A stretch of 30,520 bases of DNA from Elusimicrobiota bacterium (GTDB lineage Bacteria; Elusimicrobiota; Elusimicrobia; Elusimicrobiales; UBA9959), in contig DAOWCC010000004.1 in assembly GCA_030639665.1 (NCBI GenBank), positions 1 to 30,520 of the forward strand, in the 5' to 3' direction. The translations under genes were made by a program, and so were the position numbers. The notes under the pieces are model-generated. The model saw only the letters and a list, made by a program, of their open reading frames with translations, was not told the origin of the DNA and searched no databases. Of the stretch, positions 1-8,491 are shown piece by piece. The number at the start of each line of letters is the position of its first letter. Positions within the stretch are counted from its first letter, which is position 1.

Positions 1-126
1 GGCAAACTGCCATTGGCGAGATCTCGCCCGGAAGGGCGGACCCAGCCTAAAATAAGAAATACTTTATTAAAAGCCGTTTACACAATTTAGTTGAGATTCT
101 TTAAAAAAGTTGTTTAGGGTTGGGAG
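1..126. other. Hairpin-rich spacer at window edge
   Basis: No gene is visible here. The first 38 bases hold three overlapping inverted repeats: GGCA/TGCC around AAC (1-11), a perfect 14-bp palindrome GGCGAGATCTCGCC (15-28), and CGCCC/GGGCG around GGAA (25-38). The last two share CGCC and cannot form together. The block lies downstream of the minus-strand glycosyltransferase ending at 127. It could help end transcription or be the truncated edge of a structured repeat, but the window cuts it off. Confidence 0.45.
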
Positions 127-1599
127 TTACTTTTCTATTTGAAATAAAATCCATTTATCCGATGAAGCGAATTTAAGCAATCTTTTAGCGGTAAAGGCCT
201 TTTTTATTTCTTCATAATCAGCGGGATTTGAAATCACAAAAACTTTTTCTTGATGTTTATTGATTTCCGACATTAAATCTTCGGTTGTATTTACTTGTTT
301 GTCCAAAGGCCTTGAACTGTAAAATGCCAAGCCTTGATTGAAGATATAGGATTTTTCTTTATAGAGAAGTATTTTATTGTTTTTGCCGACTATATTATTT
401 ACGCAGCGATAAAGGGAAATATATTCGGTTCCTTTTTTAACCGGCGGCACGGGCAATATGGCTATTAAAATTAAAACACCCGCGGCAATCAGGCAAGCGG
501 TATGCTGAAAAAAAGGAAACTTTTCGGGTTTTATGAATTTCCCAAGGGCGATAGCGGCGAATATTCCCGCCGGCACAAGAGCCGGTATAAGATATCTTAC
601 GCCGAAAACGCTGCTGGCCGACAGGGCCGCGATTATAATAAAAAACCATAAAAATAAAAGTACAAAGCCGTTGCACTCTTCTTTGTTTCTCAGGCGCTTG
701 AGGCCAAGGTACATTCCGTAGAGGCCGGGAATAATCCAGTAAAACATTCTGAAAAGATCTTTAAAAGGTCTGTAAAAAGGATTTGTATAGCCCGGAAGGC
801 CGCCGCTTAGCAATGGCCCTATGCCCGATTGCGACATGAGAAAAGCTTTGCCATGAGTTAGATATTGAGGAACGGCCCATAAGCCTATAAGAAAAAACGC
901 TTCCAAGATGGAAAGAAGAAAATAGGGATTAAATAGTTTTTTAAATTGTCCGGTTACGATAAAATATAAAGGAATAAGTCCGAGAGCGTAAAGTCCCTGC
1001 AAGGCTTTAAAATAATAACCCAAAGCCAATCCCAAGCCATAGAGGAGATAAAATTTGTCATTTTTGTCTTTTTCAGCTTTTACTATGGCAAAAACGCTTA
1101 AGGTTAAGGCGAATGTTACCGGCATATCAAGCATTACCCTTTGCGTATATCTCAGAAAAAACATGCTTGTTGAAAGAACAAATAAAGTTAAGAAGCCTAT
1201 TCTTTTGTCAAAAAGTTTTTCCGCTATTTTATAAGAGAAAAAGAAGGTTAAAAAACCGGTTATGGCTACGGGGAATTTGGCCCAATATTCCGAAACCTCA
1301 AAAATTTTAAATAATATGGCTTCCGCCCAGAAGTAAAGCGGCGGCTTGAGCCAACTTATCATGGAGCCTTCATGCATGGTGAACCAATCGCCTGTTTGTA
1401 GAATTGAAGCTCCCATAGCGGCATGGGTCATATCATCCAATTGAGGCAATATATAATTATCGAGTTTGATGAAGCATAGGATGAATATAATAAACAGGTA
1501 AAGGCCCGTTAATAATTCTTCGCGGTTATCTTGTCGGAATATAATATCATTGCTTGATAAATCGCTTATTTTGTCGGAAAGAGTTTTAAAAAATTTCAT
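127..1599 (-). CDS. ArnT/PMT-like membrane glycosyltransferase (GT-C fold)
   Basis: This 490-residue polytopic protein resembles the ArnT/PMT_2 group, which transfers sugars from polyprenyl-phosphate donors to lipid A or other acceptors on the periplasmic face of the inner membrane. After a first membrane segment (about 31-46) comes a luminal-type loop with an acidic pair (D55-D56), a TGDW motif near 69-72 and KPP at 85-87, the usual order in the family. Many hydrophobic segments follow, then a soluble C-terminal part. Its ATG overlaps the TGA of the upstream GT2 gene by four bases (ATGA), so the two are probably translated together. The GT2 may make the lipid-linked donor that this enzyme uses; that link is inference. 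The acceptor and sugar cannot be read from sequence. Confidence 0.85.
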   Translation of the reverse strand: MKFFKTLSDKISDLSSNDIIFRQDNREELLTGLYLFIIFILCFIKLDNYILPQLDDMTHAAMGASILQTGDWFTMHEGSMISWLKPPLYFWAEAILFKIFEVSEYWAKFPVAITGFLTFFFSYKIAEKLFDKRIGFLTLFVLSTSMFFLRYTQRVMLDMPVTFALTLSVFAIVKAEKDKNDKFYLLYGLGLALGYYFKALQGLYALGLIPLYFIVTGQFKKLFNPYFLLSILEAFFLIGLWAVPQYLTHGKAFLMSQSGIGPLLSGGLPGYTNPFYRPFKDLFRMFYWIIPGLYGMYLGLKRLRNKEECNGFVLLFLWFFIIIAALSASSVFGVRYLIPALVPAGIFAAIALGKFIKPEKFPFFQHTACLIAAGVLILIAILPVPPVKKGTEYISLYRCVNNIVGKNNKILLYKEKSYIFNQGLAFYSSRPLDKQVNTTEDLMSEINKHQEKVFVISNPADYEEIKKAFTAKRLLKFASSDKWILFQIEK

Positions 1600-2330
1600 T
1601 GAGTTTTGAGCAGGGGATATTTCAAAATGTTTAATTTATTAAGAAAGTATCTGAAAAGGACATATAGCGTTGTGAGTCCGTATGTGGAGCTTCTGAGAAA
1701 ATTTATTGAAGAAGCTTCTTTAAAGTATTTTGTTTCTATGGGAATGTCTCCCATTTTAAAGCCGGCATCTGTGCATTGAATTAAAAATTGTGAGTCAAAG
1801 ACAAAATCGTCCGAATTTTTTTCCCATGAAATGGTTTTAAGCACCTTGCCTGAATAAGCTCTCATGCCGCTATGCCATTCGCCGAGATTTTCTCCCGTTA
1901 TCAGATTTTCAACAAAAGTTAAAAATCTATTCGCGAGATATTTATAAAACGGCATGCCGCCGCCTAAAGCCTCTTTTCTGCTTCTGATTCGGTTCGCAAG
2001 AACCACATCGCAGATGTCATTTTCAATTAAGCCTATAAGATGAGGAATTACTTTCGGATTGTACTGATAATCGGGATGAACCATTATCACTATATCGGCG
2101 CCCTTTTCCAAAGCGCGCCTATAACATGTCTTTTGATTTCCGCCATAACCCATATTTGTTTCATGGCTTATAACTTCAATGCCTAAATCTTTAGCTATTT
2201 TTACCGTATTGTCCGAAGAGGCGTCATCCACTAGAATAATATCGCTGACAATATTCTTTGGAATATCTTCAATGGTTTTTTTGAGGGTTTTTTCGGCATT
2301 ATAAGCCGGCAGGACGACGATTGTTTTCAT
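1596..2330 (-). CDS. Family 2 glycosyltransferase, polyprenyl-phosphate sugar synthase-like
   Basis: A 244-residue GT2 enzyme with a GT-A fold. It opens with KTIVVLPAYNAEKTL, has the nucleotide-binding VDDASSD motif near residues 42-48, and a metal-site-like HPDYQYNP in place of a canonical DxD. No membrane segment is obvious. The overall shape matches dolichol-phosphate-mannose-synthase-like enzymes that load a sugar onto a polyprenyl phosphate. I chose the ATG at 2330, where family similarity begins. An in-frame extension to 2411 adds 27 residues unlike any GT2. The 3' end overlaps the ArnT-like gene by 4 bp (ATGA), so a donor-synthase plus transferase pair is likely. No strong Shine-Dalgarno precedes the start; TACAAT about 10 bases upstream might be a -10 box of a short-leader transcript. 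Confidence 0.85.
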   Translation of the reverse strand: MKTIVVLPAYNAEKTLKKTIEDIPKNIVSDIILVDDASSDNTVKIAKDLGIEVISHETNMGYGGNQKTCYRRALEKGADIVIMVHPDYQYNPKVIPHLIGLIENDICDVVLANRIRSRKEALGGGMPFYKYLANRFLTFVENLITGENLGEWHSGMRAYSGKVLKTISWEKNSDDFVFDSQFLIQCTDAGFKMGDIPIETKYFKEASSINFLRSSTYGLTTLYVLFRYFLNKLNILKYPLLKTQ

Positions 2331-2416
2331 AATAGTATACATTGTAGCACATTGATAAAGGCAGTTAGGAGTGGACTTTGCTTTCAGAGGTTTACTATGG
2401 ACACCCCACACTGTTC

Positions 2417-2450
2417 AAGTTAAAGAGTTAAGAGTTTAGGAGATTTAGAT
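2417..2450. repeat. Degenerate 7-8 bp tandem units
   Basis: Phased units of the form AGTTAAAG, AGTTAAG, AGTTTAGG, AGATTTAG run directly up to the ATG of the truncated gene at 2451. The last units supply its Shine-Dalgarno-like GGAG. The pattern matches the other 7-8 bp spacer repeats in this window. Confidence 0.55.
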
Positions 2451-2528
2451 ATGGATAATATTAAAAGACTTAAAGACATTCATGTATGGCAGAAGTCGAA
2501 TGAGTTAAGCGGCGGAAGATGTTTTTAG
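2451..2528 (+). pseudogene. Truncated four-helix-bundle (S23/IVP family) gene start
   Basis: A 25-codon plus-strand reading frame with a good ribosome-binding site (TAGGAG, 8 bases before ATG) encodes MDNIKRLKDIHVWQKSNELS, then a short unrelated tail and TAG. The DxxVWQKSxEL signature is typical of the N-terminus of the four-helix-bundle family related to 23S rRNA intervening-sequence proteins, normally about 110-130 residues. The rest of the family sequence is absent. The frame breaks off against the 3' end of the heptosyltransferase gene, overlapping it by 4 bp. I read it as a remnant left by deletion or rearrangement, and it is the only plus-strand coding trace in this region. Confidence 0.6.
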
Positions 2529-3535
2529 ACTTTATTTTGACGGAGTTTCATAATATAATCAAAAGCTTCATTGAATCTTTCCAAGGCGGTTTCCACCGTG
2601 ATAACTTGGCAGGATTTCCAGCTGCCGGAGGCGTGAAAATGTTTCTCGCCTTCAGGTTTCCAGCATTTTAGGCTGTATTCAGTGTTAAAAGAAAATGTGG
2701 GCGTTCCGACAGCGGCTGAAATATGAAGCGTTCCCGTGCTATTGCATATCAATAAATCCGCTTTTTTCAATATGGCCGCCGTGGGGCCGAGGGGAACGGG
2801 ATTTATGGATTTTACTCCGGGGAGAGCGTCCAAGATATTTTTTTTTGTTACGATTTCCTCGCCCAGGCCTATTAAATAAAACAGGTTCGCGTCCGTGTGT
2901 TTTAAGAGATGTCTGGTGAAAGAAACAAATTTTTCTTCCGGCCAGCGATGCCCCGTTTTTTTGAAATTGCCGGGATGAATCGCTATTAGCGGTTTGTCAG
3001 GATGCATATTCAGATTGGCTATCAGTTTTTGAGCTACGCGGGAATCTTCATCTGAAACATCTATATTCATTTCCCTTATATATTCCGCGTTTAAAAAATT
3101 TGCCATACGGGAATATTTATCGGCAAAGTGTTCATCGGCCATAGTGGCGTTTTCTATGAAATGGGTATAGGCGTTTTCAGGAGCTTTTTTAGTGAATGTT
3201 AAACGCATTGGCGAACGCGTCAGGCGCATTATGCCTATGGATGTTCTGGAGTAAGCGGGATTAAGGTCAATGGCTATGTCATATTTATTACTGCCTAGAA
3301 ACAGTAATTTGAAATTGCTCAGTATATTTGTCCAATTTTCAAAAATAATAACCTCATCAAGGTCTTTGTTTCTTAAGGCTAATTGTTTGGCTTTTGTGGA
3401 AACTAAAAGAGTTATTTTGGCTTTTGGATATTTTGTCCGCAGAGTTTTAATGAATGGTGTCGTGATTACATAATCGCCGACTCGGCCAATTAGGATAAGG
3501 AGAATGTTTTCAAAATTTTTATTGTTTATTTCCAT
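2525..3535 (-). CDS. Family 9 glycosyltransferase (heptosyltransferase-like)
   Basis: This 336-residue protein matches ADP-heptose:LPS heptosyltransferases (GT9, WaaF/WaaC type), which add heptose to the lipid A-Kdo core on the cytoplasmic side of the inner membrane. Visible family marks are ILIGRVGDYVITTPFIKTL near residues 14-32, with the conserved acidic residue D21, and the C-terminal donor-site block IAIHPG followed by CNSTGTLHISAAVGTPT. The start at 3535 lies 17 bp inside the upstream release-factor-like gene, which suggests translational coupling. There is no ADP-heptose synthesis gene in the window, so the exact sugar is uncertain. Confidence 0.88.
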   Translation of the reverse strand: MEINNKNFENILLILIGRVGDYVITTPFIKTLRTKYPKAKITLLVSTKAKQLALRNKDLDEVIIFENWTNILSNFKLLFLGSNKYDIAIDLNPAYSRTSIGIMRLTRSPMRLTFTKKAPENAYTHFIENATMADEHFADKYSRMANFLNAEYIREMNIDVSDEDSRVAQKLIANLNMHPDKPLIAIHPGNFKKTGHRWPEEKFVSFTRHLLKHTDANLFYLIGLGEEIVTKKNILDALPGVKSINPVPLGPTAAILKKADLLICNSTGTLHISAAVGTPTFSFNTEYSLKCWKPEGEKHFHASGSWKSCQVITVETALERFNEAFDYIMKLRQNKV

Positions 3536-3893
3536 GTTTTTTAGAGGCCTTGTTTTTTTTATTGGATTTTTTCTTTTTTAGTTTTTCAATTGTTTTAAGT
3601 TTTGATGAAGTTTCGGGAGAGATTTTCATTTCAATGCGGTCAACAAGTTCTCTTAGGGCCAAGAAGCGGTTTAGAGAGCGTTTGCGTTCTTTTTGGCATT
3701 TGATAATTATTTTTAAAGGAGGATATTTGAGCATTACGGCATTGCTGGTTTTATTTATTTTTTGTCCGCCTTTCCCGGATCCTTTTATGAATTTTTCTTC
3801 TATCTCATCAAGCGGGATATTAAGCTTTTCGACGCGTATTTTTAAGGCCTCGACTTTTGACGGTTTAATATCTGAAAATTCTAAAAATTTCAT
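3519..3893 (-). CDS. Release-factor-like GGQ protein (ribosome rescue)
   Basis: A 124-residue stand-alone RF-1 domain. GSGKGGQKINKTSNAVML (about 38-55) holds the GGQ motif at 42-44 that reaches the peptidyl-transferase centre and hydrolyses peptidyl-tRNA. There is no stop-codon recognition domain. The C-terminus is very rich in Lys, as in ArfB/ICT1-type rescue factors, whose basic tail enters the empty mRNA channel of stalled ribosomes. The closest named group is the short 'peptide chain release factor-like' family, and I infer a role in freeing stalled ribosomes. The 3' end overlaps the heptosyltransferase by 17 bp. An opposite-strand frame over the same region is a shadow of this gene. Confidence 0.85.
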   Translation of the reverse strand: MKFLEFSDIKPSKVEALKIRVEKLNIPLDEIEEKFIKGSGKGGQKINKTSNAVMLKYPPLKIIIKCQKERKRSLNRFLALRELVDRIEMKISPETSSKLKTIEKLKKKKSNKKNKASKKHGNKQ

Positions 3894-4022
3894 AATAACA
3901 GTCTTAGGGTCAAAGTGTCGTGGTGTCTTAGAGTTGTTGTATGCCCTTAAGTTTTGTGCTGCGTTTGTTTTCTTTTACGCGTCACGCTATTAACGCTATA
4001 AACACAATGGACGCTTTGTTCT
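3894..4022. other. Spacer with degenerate short repeats
   Basis: No gene is seen. GTCTTAG occurs twice (near 3902 and 3926) among GTG-rich 7-8 bp units. Near 3977-4000 a run of ACGC-headed units (ACGCGTC, ACGCTATT, AACGCTAT) resembles a stretch at 25970-25985, upstream of the membrane GT2. Confidence 0.4.
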
Positions 4023-5465
4023 TTATTTTCCCAGTGTGCCGTTTTCTCTCAAGAATCTTTTTATATGAGAGCGGGCTCTGGCGGTTTTAACAAAAGCTAT
4101 CCAGTCTTTTTTTGGAATGCTTTTTTTTCGGGTTATTATTTCGCAGACATCGCCGCTTTTAAGATTCTGATCAAGCCTTAACATCTTATTGTTCACTTTG
4201 GCCCCTATGCAGGTATTGCCGATGTCGGAATGGATGGCATAAGCAAAATCAAGAGGCGTGGCTCCGACCGGAAGGGCTTTTACCTCTCCCGTGGGTGTGA
4301 ATATAAAAATTTGATCCAATTCCAAATCCGTTTTAAAGCTTTCTATGAATTCTCTCGGACTTGAAATATCCTGAAGCCATTCTATCCATTGTTTAAGCCA
4401 ATCAAGTTTTTCATTTAAGTGAGCGTCTTTAGCTCTATCGCCCATTTTATAGCGCCAATGCGCCGCTATGCCGTATTCCGAAGTTTTATTCATTTCTTCG
4501 GTTCTTATTTGTATTTCCACAAATTCACCCGACGGAGCCATAACTGTGGTATGCAAACTTTGATATAAATTCATTTTGGGAACGGCGATATAATCGGTAA
4601 AGGATCCGGTTACGGGCTTGAATATTGAATGCACAATGCCCATTAGAGCATAGCAGCTGGCGACGCTGTCGGTTATTAATCTTATTCCCAAGGCGTCTTC
4701 AATATCCTCAAAAGGGAGATTTTGTTTCATCATTTTCCGGTAAATGGAATATAGATTTTTTGCTCTTGAAAGAACGCGATAGGCGATTTGAGTTTCGGCA
4801 AGATGTTCTTCCAAATCATGCTTGAATTCTTCGAGTAATTTTTCCCGCTTCGTGTATCTTATTTGAACTTTAGCGGCCAGACTTTTATATTCGTCGGGAA
4901 AAAGATATTTGAAAGAAAGATCTTCAAGCTGGGATTTTATATTAAACATCCCGAGTCTTTGAGATAGCGGCGCGTAGAGAGAAAGGGTCTCATGGCTTAT
5001 TTCTATCTGTTTTTCTTTCGGCATATAATTTAGGGTGCTCATATTATGTATTCTGTCGGCCAGCTTTATTATAATGACGCGAATATCTCGGGCGGTAGCG
5101 AGCAGCATTTTACGCCAATTTTCAGCTTGAGCGTCACTATGGCTGGAAAATTTTAACGCGGCTATCTTAGTGACTCCGATAACAAGATTATAAACTTCTT
5201 CTCCAAATTCTTCTTTGAATTCTTCATGAGTGATGGGAGTGTCTTCAATAACATCATGCAATAATCCAGCGGCCACCGTTTGCATATCCATTTTGAAATC
5301 CAAAAGGATATCGCTTACCGCTTGGCAATGAGTAAAATACATTTCGCCCGAGAATCTTTTTTGATTAAGATGAGCTTTTTGCGAAAATTCATAAGCCTTT
5401 TTGAGTAATACCGGTTTTTGTTTGGAGTATTTTCCAAATTTGTCCAATAGGTCTTGAAGTTCCAT
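4023..5465 (-). CDS. RelA/SpoT-family (p)ppGpp synthetase/hydrolase, short form
   Basis: A 480-residue stringent-response enzyme that makes and probably degrades (p)ppGpp. The N-terminal HD hydrolase domain keeps H46, H70-D71, E74-D75 and D137 (in LADRIHN). The synthetase domain (about 235-345) keeps YSIYRKM, DYIAVPK, YQSLHT, EIQIRT and AAHWRYK. A TGS domain follows at about 386-446. The protein stops soon after TGS, lacking the helical, zinc-finger/RIS and ACT domains of usual long RSH proteins (about 700 residues or more). The position that is normally RFKD in bifunctional enzymes or EFDD in RelA reads SFTD (288-291), so the metal preference is unclear. The Shine-Dalgarno AAGGA precedes the ATG. 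A long imperfect inverted repeat separates it from msbA. Confidence 0.92.
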   Translation of the reverse strand: MELQDLLDKFGKYSKQKPVLLKKAYEFSQKAHLNQKRFSGEMYFTHCQAVSDILLDFKMDMQTVAAGLLHDVIEDTPITHEEFKEEFGEEVYNLVIGVTKIAALKFSSHSDAQAENWRKMLLATARDIRVIIIKLADRIHNMSTLNYMPKEKQIEISHETLSLYAPLSQRLGMFNIKSQLEDLSFKYLFPDEYKSLAAKVQIRYTKREKLLEEFKHDLEEHLAETQIAYRVLSRAKNLYSIYRKMMKQNLPFEDIEDALGIRLITDSVASCYALMGIVHSIFKPVTGSFTDYIAVPKMNLYQSLHTTVMAPSGEFVEIQIRTEEMNKTSEYGIAAHWRYKMGDRAKDAHLNEKLDWLKQWIEWLQDISSPREFIESFKTDLELDQIFIFTPTGEVKALPVGATPLDFAYAIHSDIGNTCIGAKVNNKMLRLDQNLKSGDVCEIITRKKSIPKKDWIAFVKTARARSHIKRFLRENGTLGK

Positions 5466-5480
5466 AAATTTCCTTAAAAT

Positions 5481-5583
5481 ATGTTAACAACGGGAAAAAG
5501 GTGATAGGTTTATACGGGAATAAGTAATAGGGAGCCTCCTTATTAACTTATTTCCATATCATCATATTTCCATGTTTACATCG
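5481..5583. repeat. Long imperfect inverted repeat between msbA and the RSH gene
   Basis: The two halves meet at about 5534/5535 (GGGAG|CCTCC). The inner arms (GGGAATAAGT-AATAGGGAG and its partner at 5535-5555) pair nearly continuously. The outer arms (ATGTTAACA at 5481, partner near 5571-5580) pair with a few mismatches and a bulge of about 9 bases in the left arm. In the minus-strand transcript it would fold as one long hairpin between the msbA stop and the Shine-Dalgarno of the next gene. It may set relative expression or mRNA ends. Confidence 0.55.
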
Positions 5584-5591
5584 TTTTGCTG

Positions 5592-7313
5592 CTAATTCTG
5601 ATTATCATAAAGTTTTTTATACAATCCGCCCTTGGAGATAAGTTCTTTATGGTTTCCCATTTCGGCTATGCTCGCGTCTTTTAAAACTATTATTTTATCG
5701 GCTTCCTTCACTGTTGAAAGTCTGTGAGCAACCATTATAATGGTTCTTTCTTTTAAGGTGTTTTCTATCGCGTGTTGAACCACTTTTTCGCTTGCCGTAT
5801 CCAAATTGCTGGTCGCTTCATCAAAGAGGATTATTTTTGGGTTTTTCAATATCGCGCGGGCTATCGCCAGTCTTTGTTTTTGTCCGCCCGAGAGTTTTAT
5901 TCCCCGTTCTCCCAAGATGGTATCATAGCCCTGCGGCAATGAATTTATAAAAGAGTGTGCGTCAGCCGCTTTGGTAGCTTCCACTATTTCTTTTTTTGAA
6001 GCGTTCGGTTTGCCGATGCTTATGTTTTTCTCCACCGTATCGTCAAATAATATTGTGTCTTGCGTAACCAGACCTATATTATAGCGGAGGTTTTTTATAT
6101 CCAATTCGGTTAAATTATGGCCTTCAAAAAGAATTTTACCGGCATTGGGGTCAAAGAAGCGAAGCATAAGATTTATAATAGTGCTTTTGCCCGAACCCGA
6201 CGGCCCGACAAAAGCCACCATTTCTCCGGGATTTATTTTAAAGCTTAAATTTTTAAAAACATAATCCTGGCGGCTGGGATAACGGTAGTTTACATTTTCA
6301 AATTCTATGCCGCCTTCAATCTTTTCCAGTTTTTTTGGATTGGCAATCATTGTTACGGCCGGCTTTTCATCAAGTATTTGGAGAATTCTTTCCCATGACG
6401 CCATGCCCAATTGCCATTGCGAATTAAGTTTGGCTATGTTTTTTAGCGGCACATAAATGGTAAAGAAAGCTCCCATAAAAGCAAAAAATGTTCCGGGGGT
6501 CATTTTGCCGGAGAAAATTTCTTTTCCGCCTAAATAAATCATTATCAGAAAAATCATACTGCCGAGAAATTCCATTAAAGGGCCGGATATTATCGTTGCT
6601 CTCAGATATCTCATCATTTGGCTGAAGTAAGCGTCGTTTGTTTCTTTGAATTTTGTGATTGAATGTTCTTCATAATTAAAAGCCTTAACCACTAAAATTC
6701 CTTGAAGGCTTTCCTGAAATTTATGCGCGATTTCACCAATTATGACTTGGCTTGCTTTACCGGCTTTGCGCATCTTCTTGCCGAGGATGCCCAATAGAAT
6801 ACCTGCCAGAGGCAGTATAATCATTGATATCAGGGCGAAGCGCCAATGTATATAAAACAAAACAAACAGCAGAGATATCAGTGTCATTGTGTCTCTTATA
6901 ATATACAGAGGGGTGAATTGAATTGTCGATTGCACATTATTGAGGTCGTTTATAACTCTGGCCATTACATCCGAAGAGCGTTTGCGCCAATAAAATTCAG
7001 CCGACAAATTGTGGATATGTTCAAACAAATTATAACGGATTTGCTGAATTGATTTTTGGCCTATCCAGCTCATAAGATAGCCGTTTATGTATTGGAATAT
7101 CATTTTCAAGGCAAAAGCGATTGGTAAGGCCAGCACCAGAAGCTGAAGCATTTTAATGTCTTTGCTGACAAAAACACGGTCCACTATGGGTTTTAATGAA
7201 TAAACTATTCCGCCTTTCAATATGGCGAGAAAAATCATGGAGAGAGCCGCTTGAATAAAACGGATCTTATACGGTTTGAGATATTTTAAAAGCTCTTTGG
7301 AAAGCCTGTTCAT
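5592..7313 (-). CDS. msbA: MsbA-like lipid ABC exporter
   Basis: A 573-residue half-transporter with an N-terminal six-helix exporter domain (about 15-300) and a C-terminal ATPase. The ATPase has Walker A GPSGSGKST at 370-378, Q-loop Q418, signature LSGGQ at 474-478, Walker B IILFDE at 494-499 and switch H530. It would work as a homodimer in the inner membrane. Sequence alone does not separate MsbA from other ABC-B multidrug exporters, but it lies 3 bp downstream of lpxB, so flipping newly made lipid A is the best reading. It is the last gene of the tight Gfo/Idh-lpxB-msbA set before the inverted repeat at 5481-5583. Confidence 0.9.
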   Translation of the reverse strand: MNRLSKELLKYLKPYKIRFIQAALSMIFLAILKGGIVYSLKPIVDRVFVSKDIKMLQLLVLALPIAFALKMIFQYINGYLMSWIGQKSIQQIRYNLFEHIHNLSAEFYWRKRSSDVMARVINDLNNVQSTIQFTPLYIIRDTMTLISLLFVLFYIHWRFALISMIILPLAGILLGILGKKMRKAGKASQVIIGEIAHKFQESLQGILVVKAFNYEEHSITKFKETNDAYFSQMMRYLRATIISGPLMEFLGSMIFLIMIYLGGKEIFSGKMTPGTFFAFMGAFFTIYVPLKNIAKLNSQWQLGMASWERILQILDEKPAVTMIANPKKLEKIEGGIEFENVNYRYPSRQDYVFKNLSFKINPGEMVAFVGPSGSGKSTIINLMLRFFDPNAGKILFEGHNLTELDIKNLRYNIGLVTQDTILFDDTVEKNISIGKPNASKKEIVEATKAADAHSFINSLPQGYDTILGERGIKLSGGQKQRLAIARAILKNPKIILFDEATSNLDTASEKVVQHAIENTLKERTIIMVAHRLSTVKEADKIIVLKDASIAEMGNHKELISKGGLYKKLYDNQN

Positions 7314-7316
7314 GGT

Positions 7317-8477
7317 TTAGTTTTTGAGGTAATTTAAGATTTTATCTGAAATTCTGCCCGAGACGCCCGGTTTGCCAAGCATGGTTTTTATGGCAAAAAA
7401 TTCTTTACGCATGGCATTAAGTTTCTCGGGATTGTTTAAGATGGAAAAAGCTTCTTGCGAGAGCAGTTCGGGGTTTGCCTTATCTTGCAGCAGTTCTTTA
7501 ACCAAGGGTTTTTTTAGCAAGATATTAACGAGCGAGACATAGGTGATATTAACCAGTCTTTTGGCTATCGCGAAATTTAGTTTCGGCATTTTATAGGCTA
7601 CAACCATAGGCACGCCCATTAGAGCGTTTTCAAGGGTTGCCGTGCCTGAAGAGGTGAAAGAAAAATCCATGCTTGAGCGGATTTTATAGTCTTCTTCCCG
7701 AATTATTTTAATATCGTCCAAGGCGTTTTTGTTTACCGTTTTTATTATTTTGTGAATATGCGCGTCCGGTATTTCAGGGGCGGCAAAAATATAACCTTTG
7801 GAGTTTTTATAGGCCGCTTTCAGTTTGTAAAAACTTTCAACAAAAATAAGTAGATGGCGTTTAATCTCGTCTTTTCGCGATCCCGGGAGTATGCCTATTT
7901 TAAAGGGATGGTTTTCGTCTTTTGCCGCGGCATTTTCTGAAAGTTCAAAACCGGGAACAATATCAAGAAGCGGATGGCCCATATAATCGCAGGCGCCGCC
8001 AAGCTTGGCGTAAATGTCTTTTTCAAAAGGGAAAATGCAGAAAATATGTTTCGCGAGCCGGGCGATGGACAAGGCTCTTTTGGGGCGGGACGCCCATACT
8101 TGCGGCGGTATATAATAGAAAATAGGAATATTTCTATGAGCGGCAAGGCCGATTATCTGGTGATTAAAGCCATAGAAATCCACCGCTATCACGCAGGCCG
8201 GTTTTTTTTCATTCATATAATAGCGAATGATTCTAATCAGCTTAAGCCAAAGAAAAAATCTTTTAAAAGGTTCGGTAAAGCCTATGGCGCCCACGGAGAC
8301 AAGATTGTAAATGAAAGTGGATGATTCCTTTTTCATTCTCAAGCCGCCGATGGAGGTTATGGATATTTCAGGATCTTTTTTCTTTAAGTCTTTTATTAAA
8401 TTCGCGGCATGCAGGTCTCCGGACGGGTCGCCCGCGACGATTAAAATGTTTTTAGTAATGGGAGCTATTTTTGCCAT
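7317..8477 (-). CDS. lpxB: Lipid-A-disaccharide synthase
   Basis: LpxB (GT19, 386 residues, normal length) joins UDP-2,3-diacylglucosamine and 2,3-diacylglucosamine-1-phosphate to form the lipid A disaccharide at the cytoplasmic face of the inner membrane. Diagnostic stretches are AGDPSGDLHAANL (15-27), IAVDFYGFN (97-105) with D100 at the position of the essential Asp, YYIPPQVWASRPKR (121-134), MGHPLLD (166-172) and ILPGSRKDEI (196-205). It is followed after 3 bp by msbA and preceded by a Gfo/Idh/MocA gene, which supports a lipid A operon. The upstream spacer is made of 8-bp CTGT-headed repeats that come within about 15 bases of its start codon. Confidence 0.95.
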   Translation of the reverse strand: MAKIAPITKNILIVAGDPSGDLHAANLIKDLKKKDPEISITSIGGLRMKKESSTFIYNLVSVGAIGFTEPFKRFFLWLKLIRIIRYYMNEKKPACVIAVDFYGFNHQIIGLAAHRNIPIFYYIPPQVWASRPKRALSIARLAKHIFCIFPFEKDIYAKLGGACDYMGHPLLDIVPGFELSENAAAKDENHPFKIGILPGSRKDEIKRHLLIFVESFYKLKAAYKNSKGYIFAAPEIPDAHIHKIIKTVNKNALDDIKIIREEDYKIRSSMDFSFTSSGTATLENALMGVPMVVAYKMPKLNFAIAKRLVNITYVSLVNILLKKPLVKELLQDKANPELLSQEAFSILNNPEKLNAMRKEFFAIKTMLGKPGVSGRISDKILNYLKN

Positions 8478-8491
8478 AATTGTTTTTTTAA

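Noticed and set aside
3550..3993. 147-residue plus-strand open frame opposite the release-factor-like gene
   Set aside because: It is antisense to a gene with a clear GGQ domain. Its Phe/Ser/Leu-rich sequence is the expected shadow of Lys-rich codons.
7895..8324. Overlapping open frames on both strands inside lpxB
   Set aside because: They are shadows of lpxB, whose full-length family motifs are continuous in the chosen frame.
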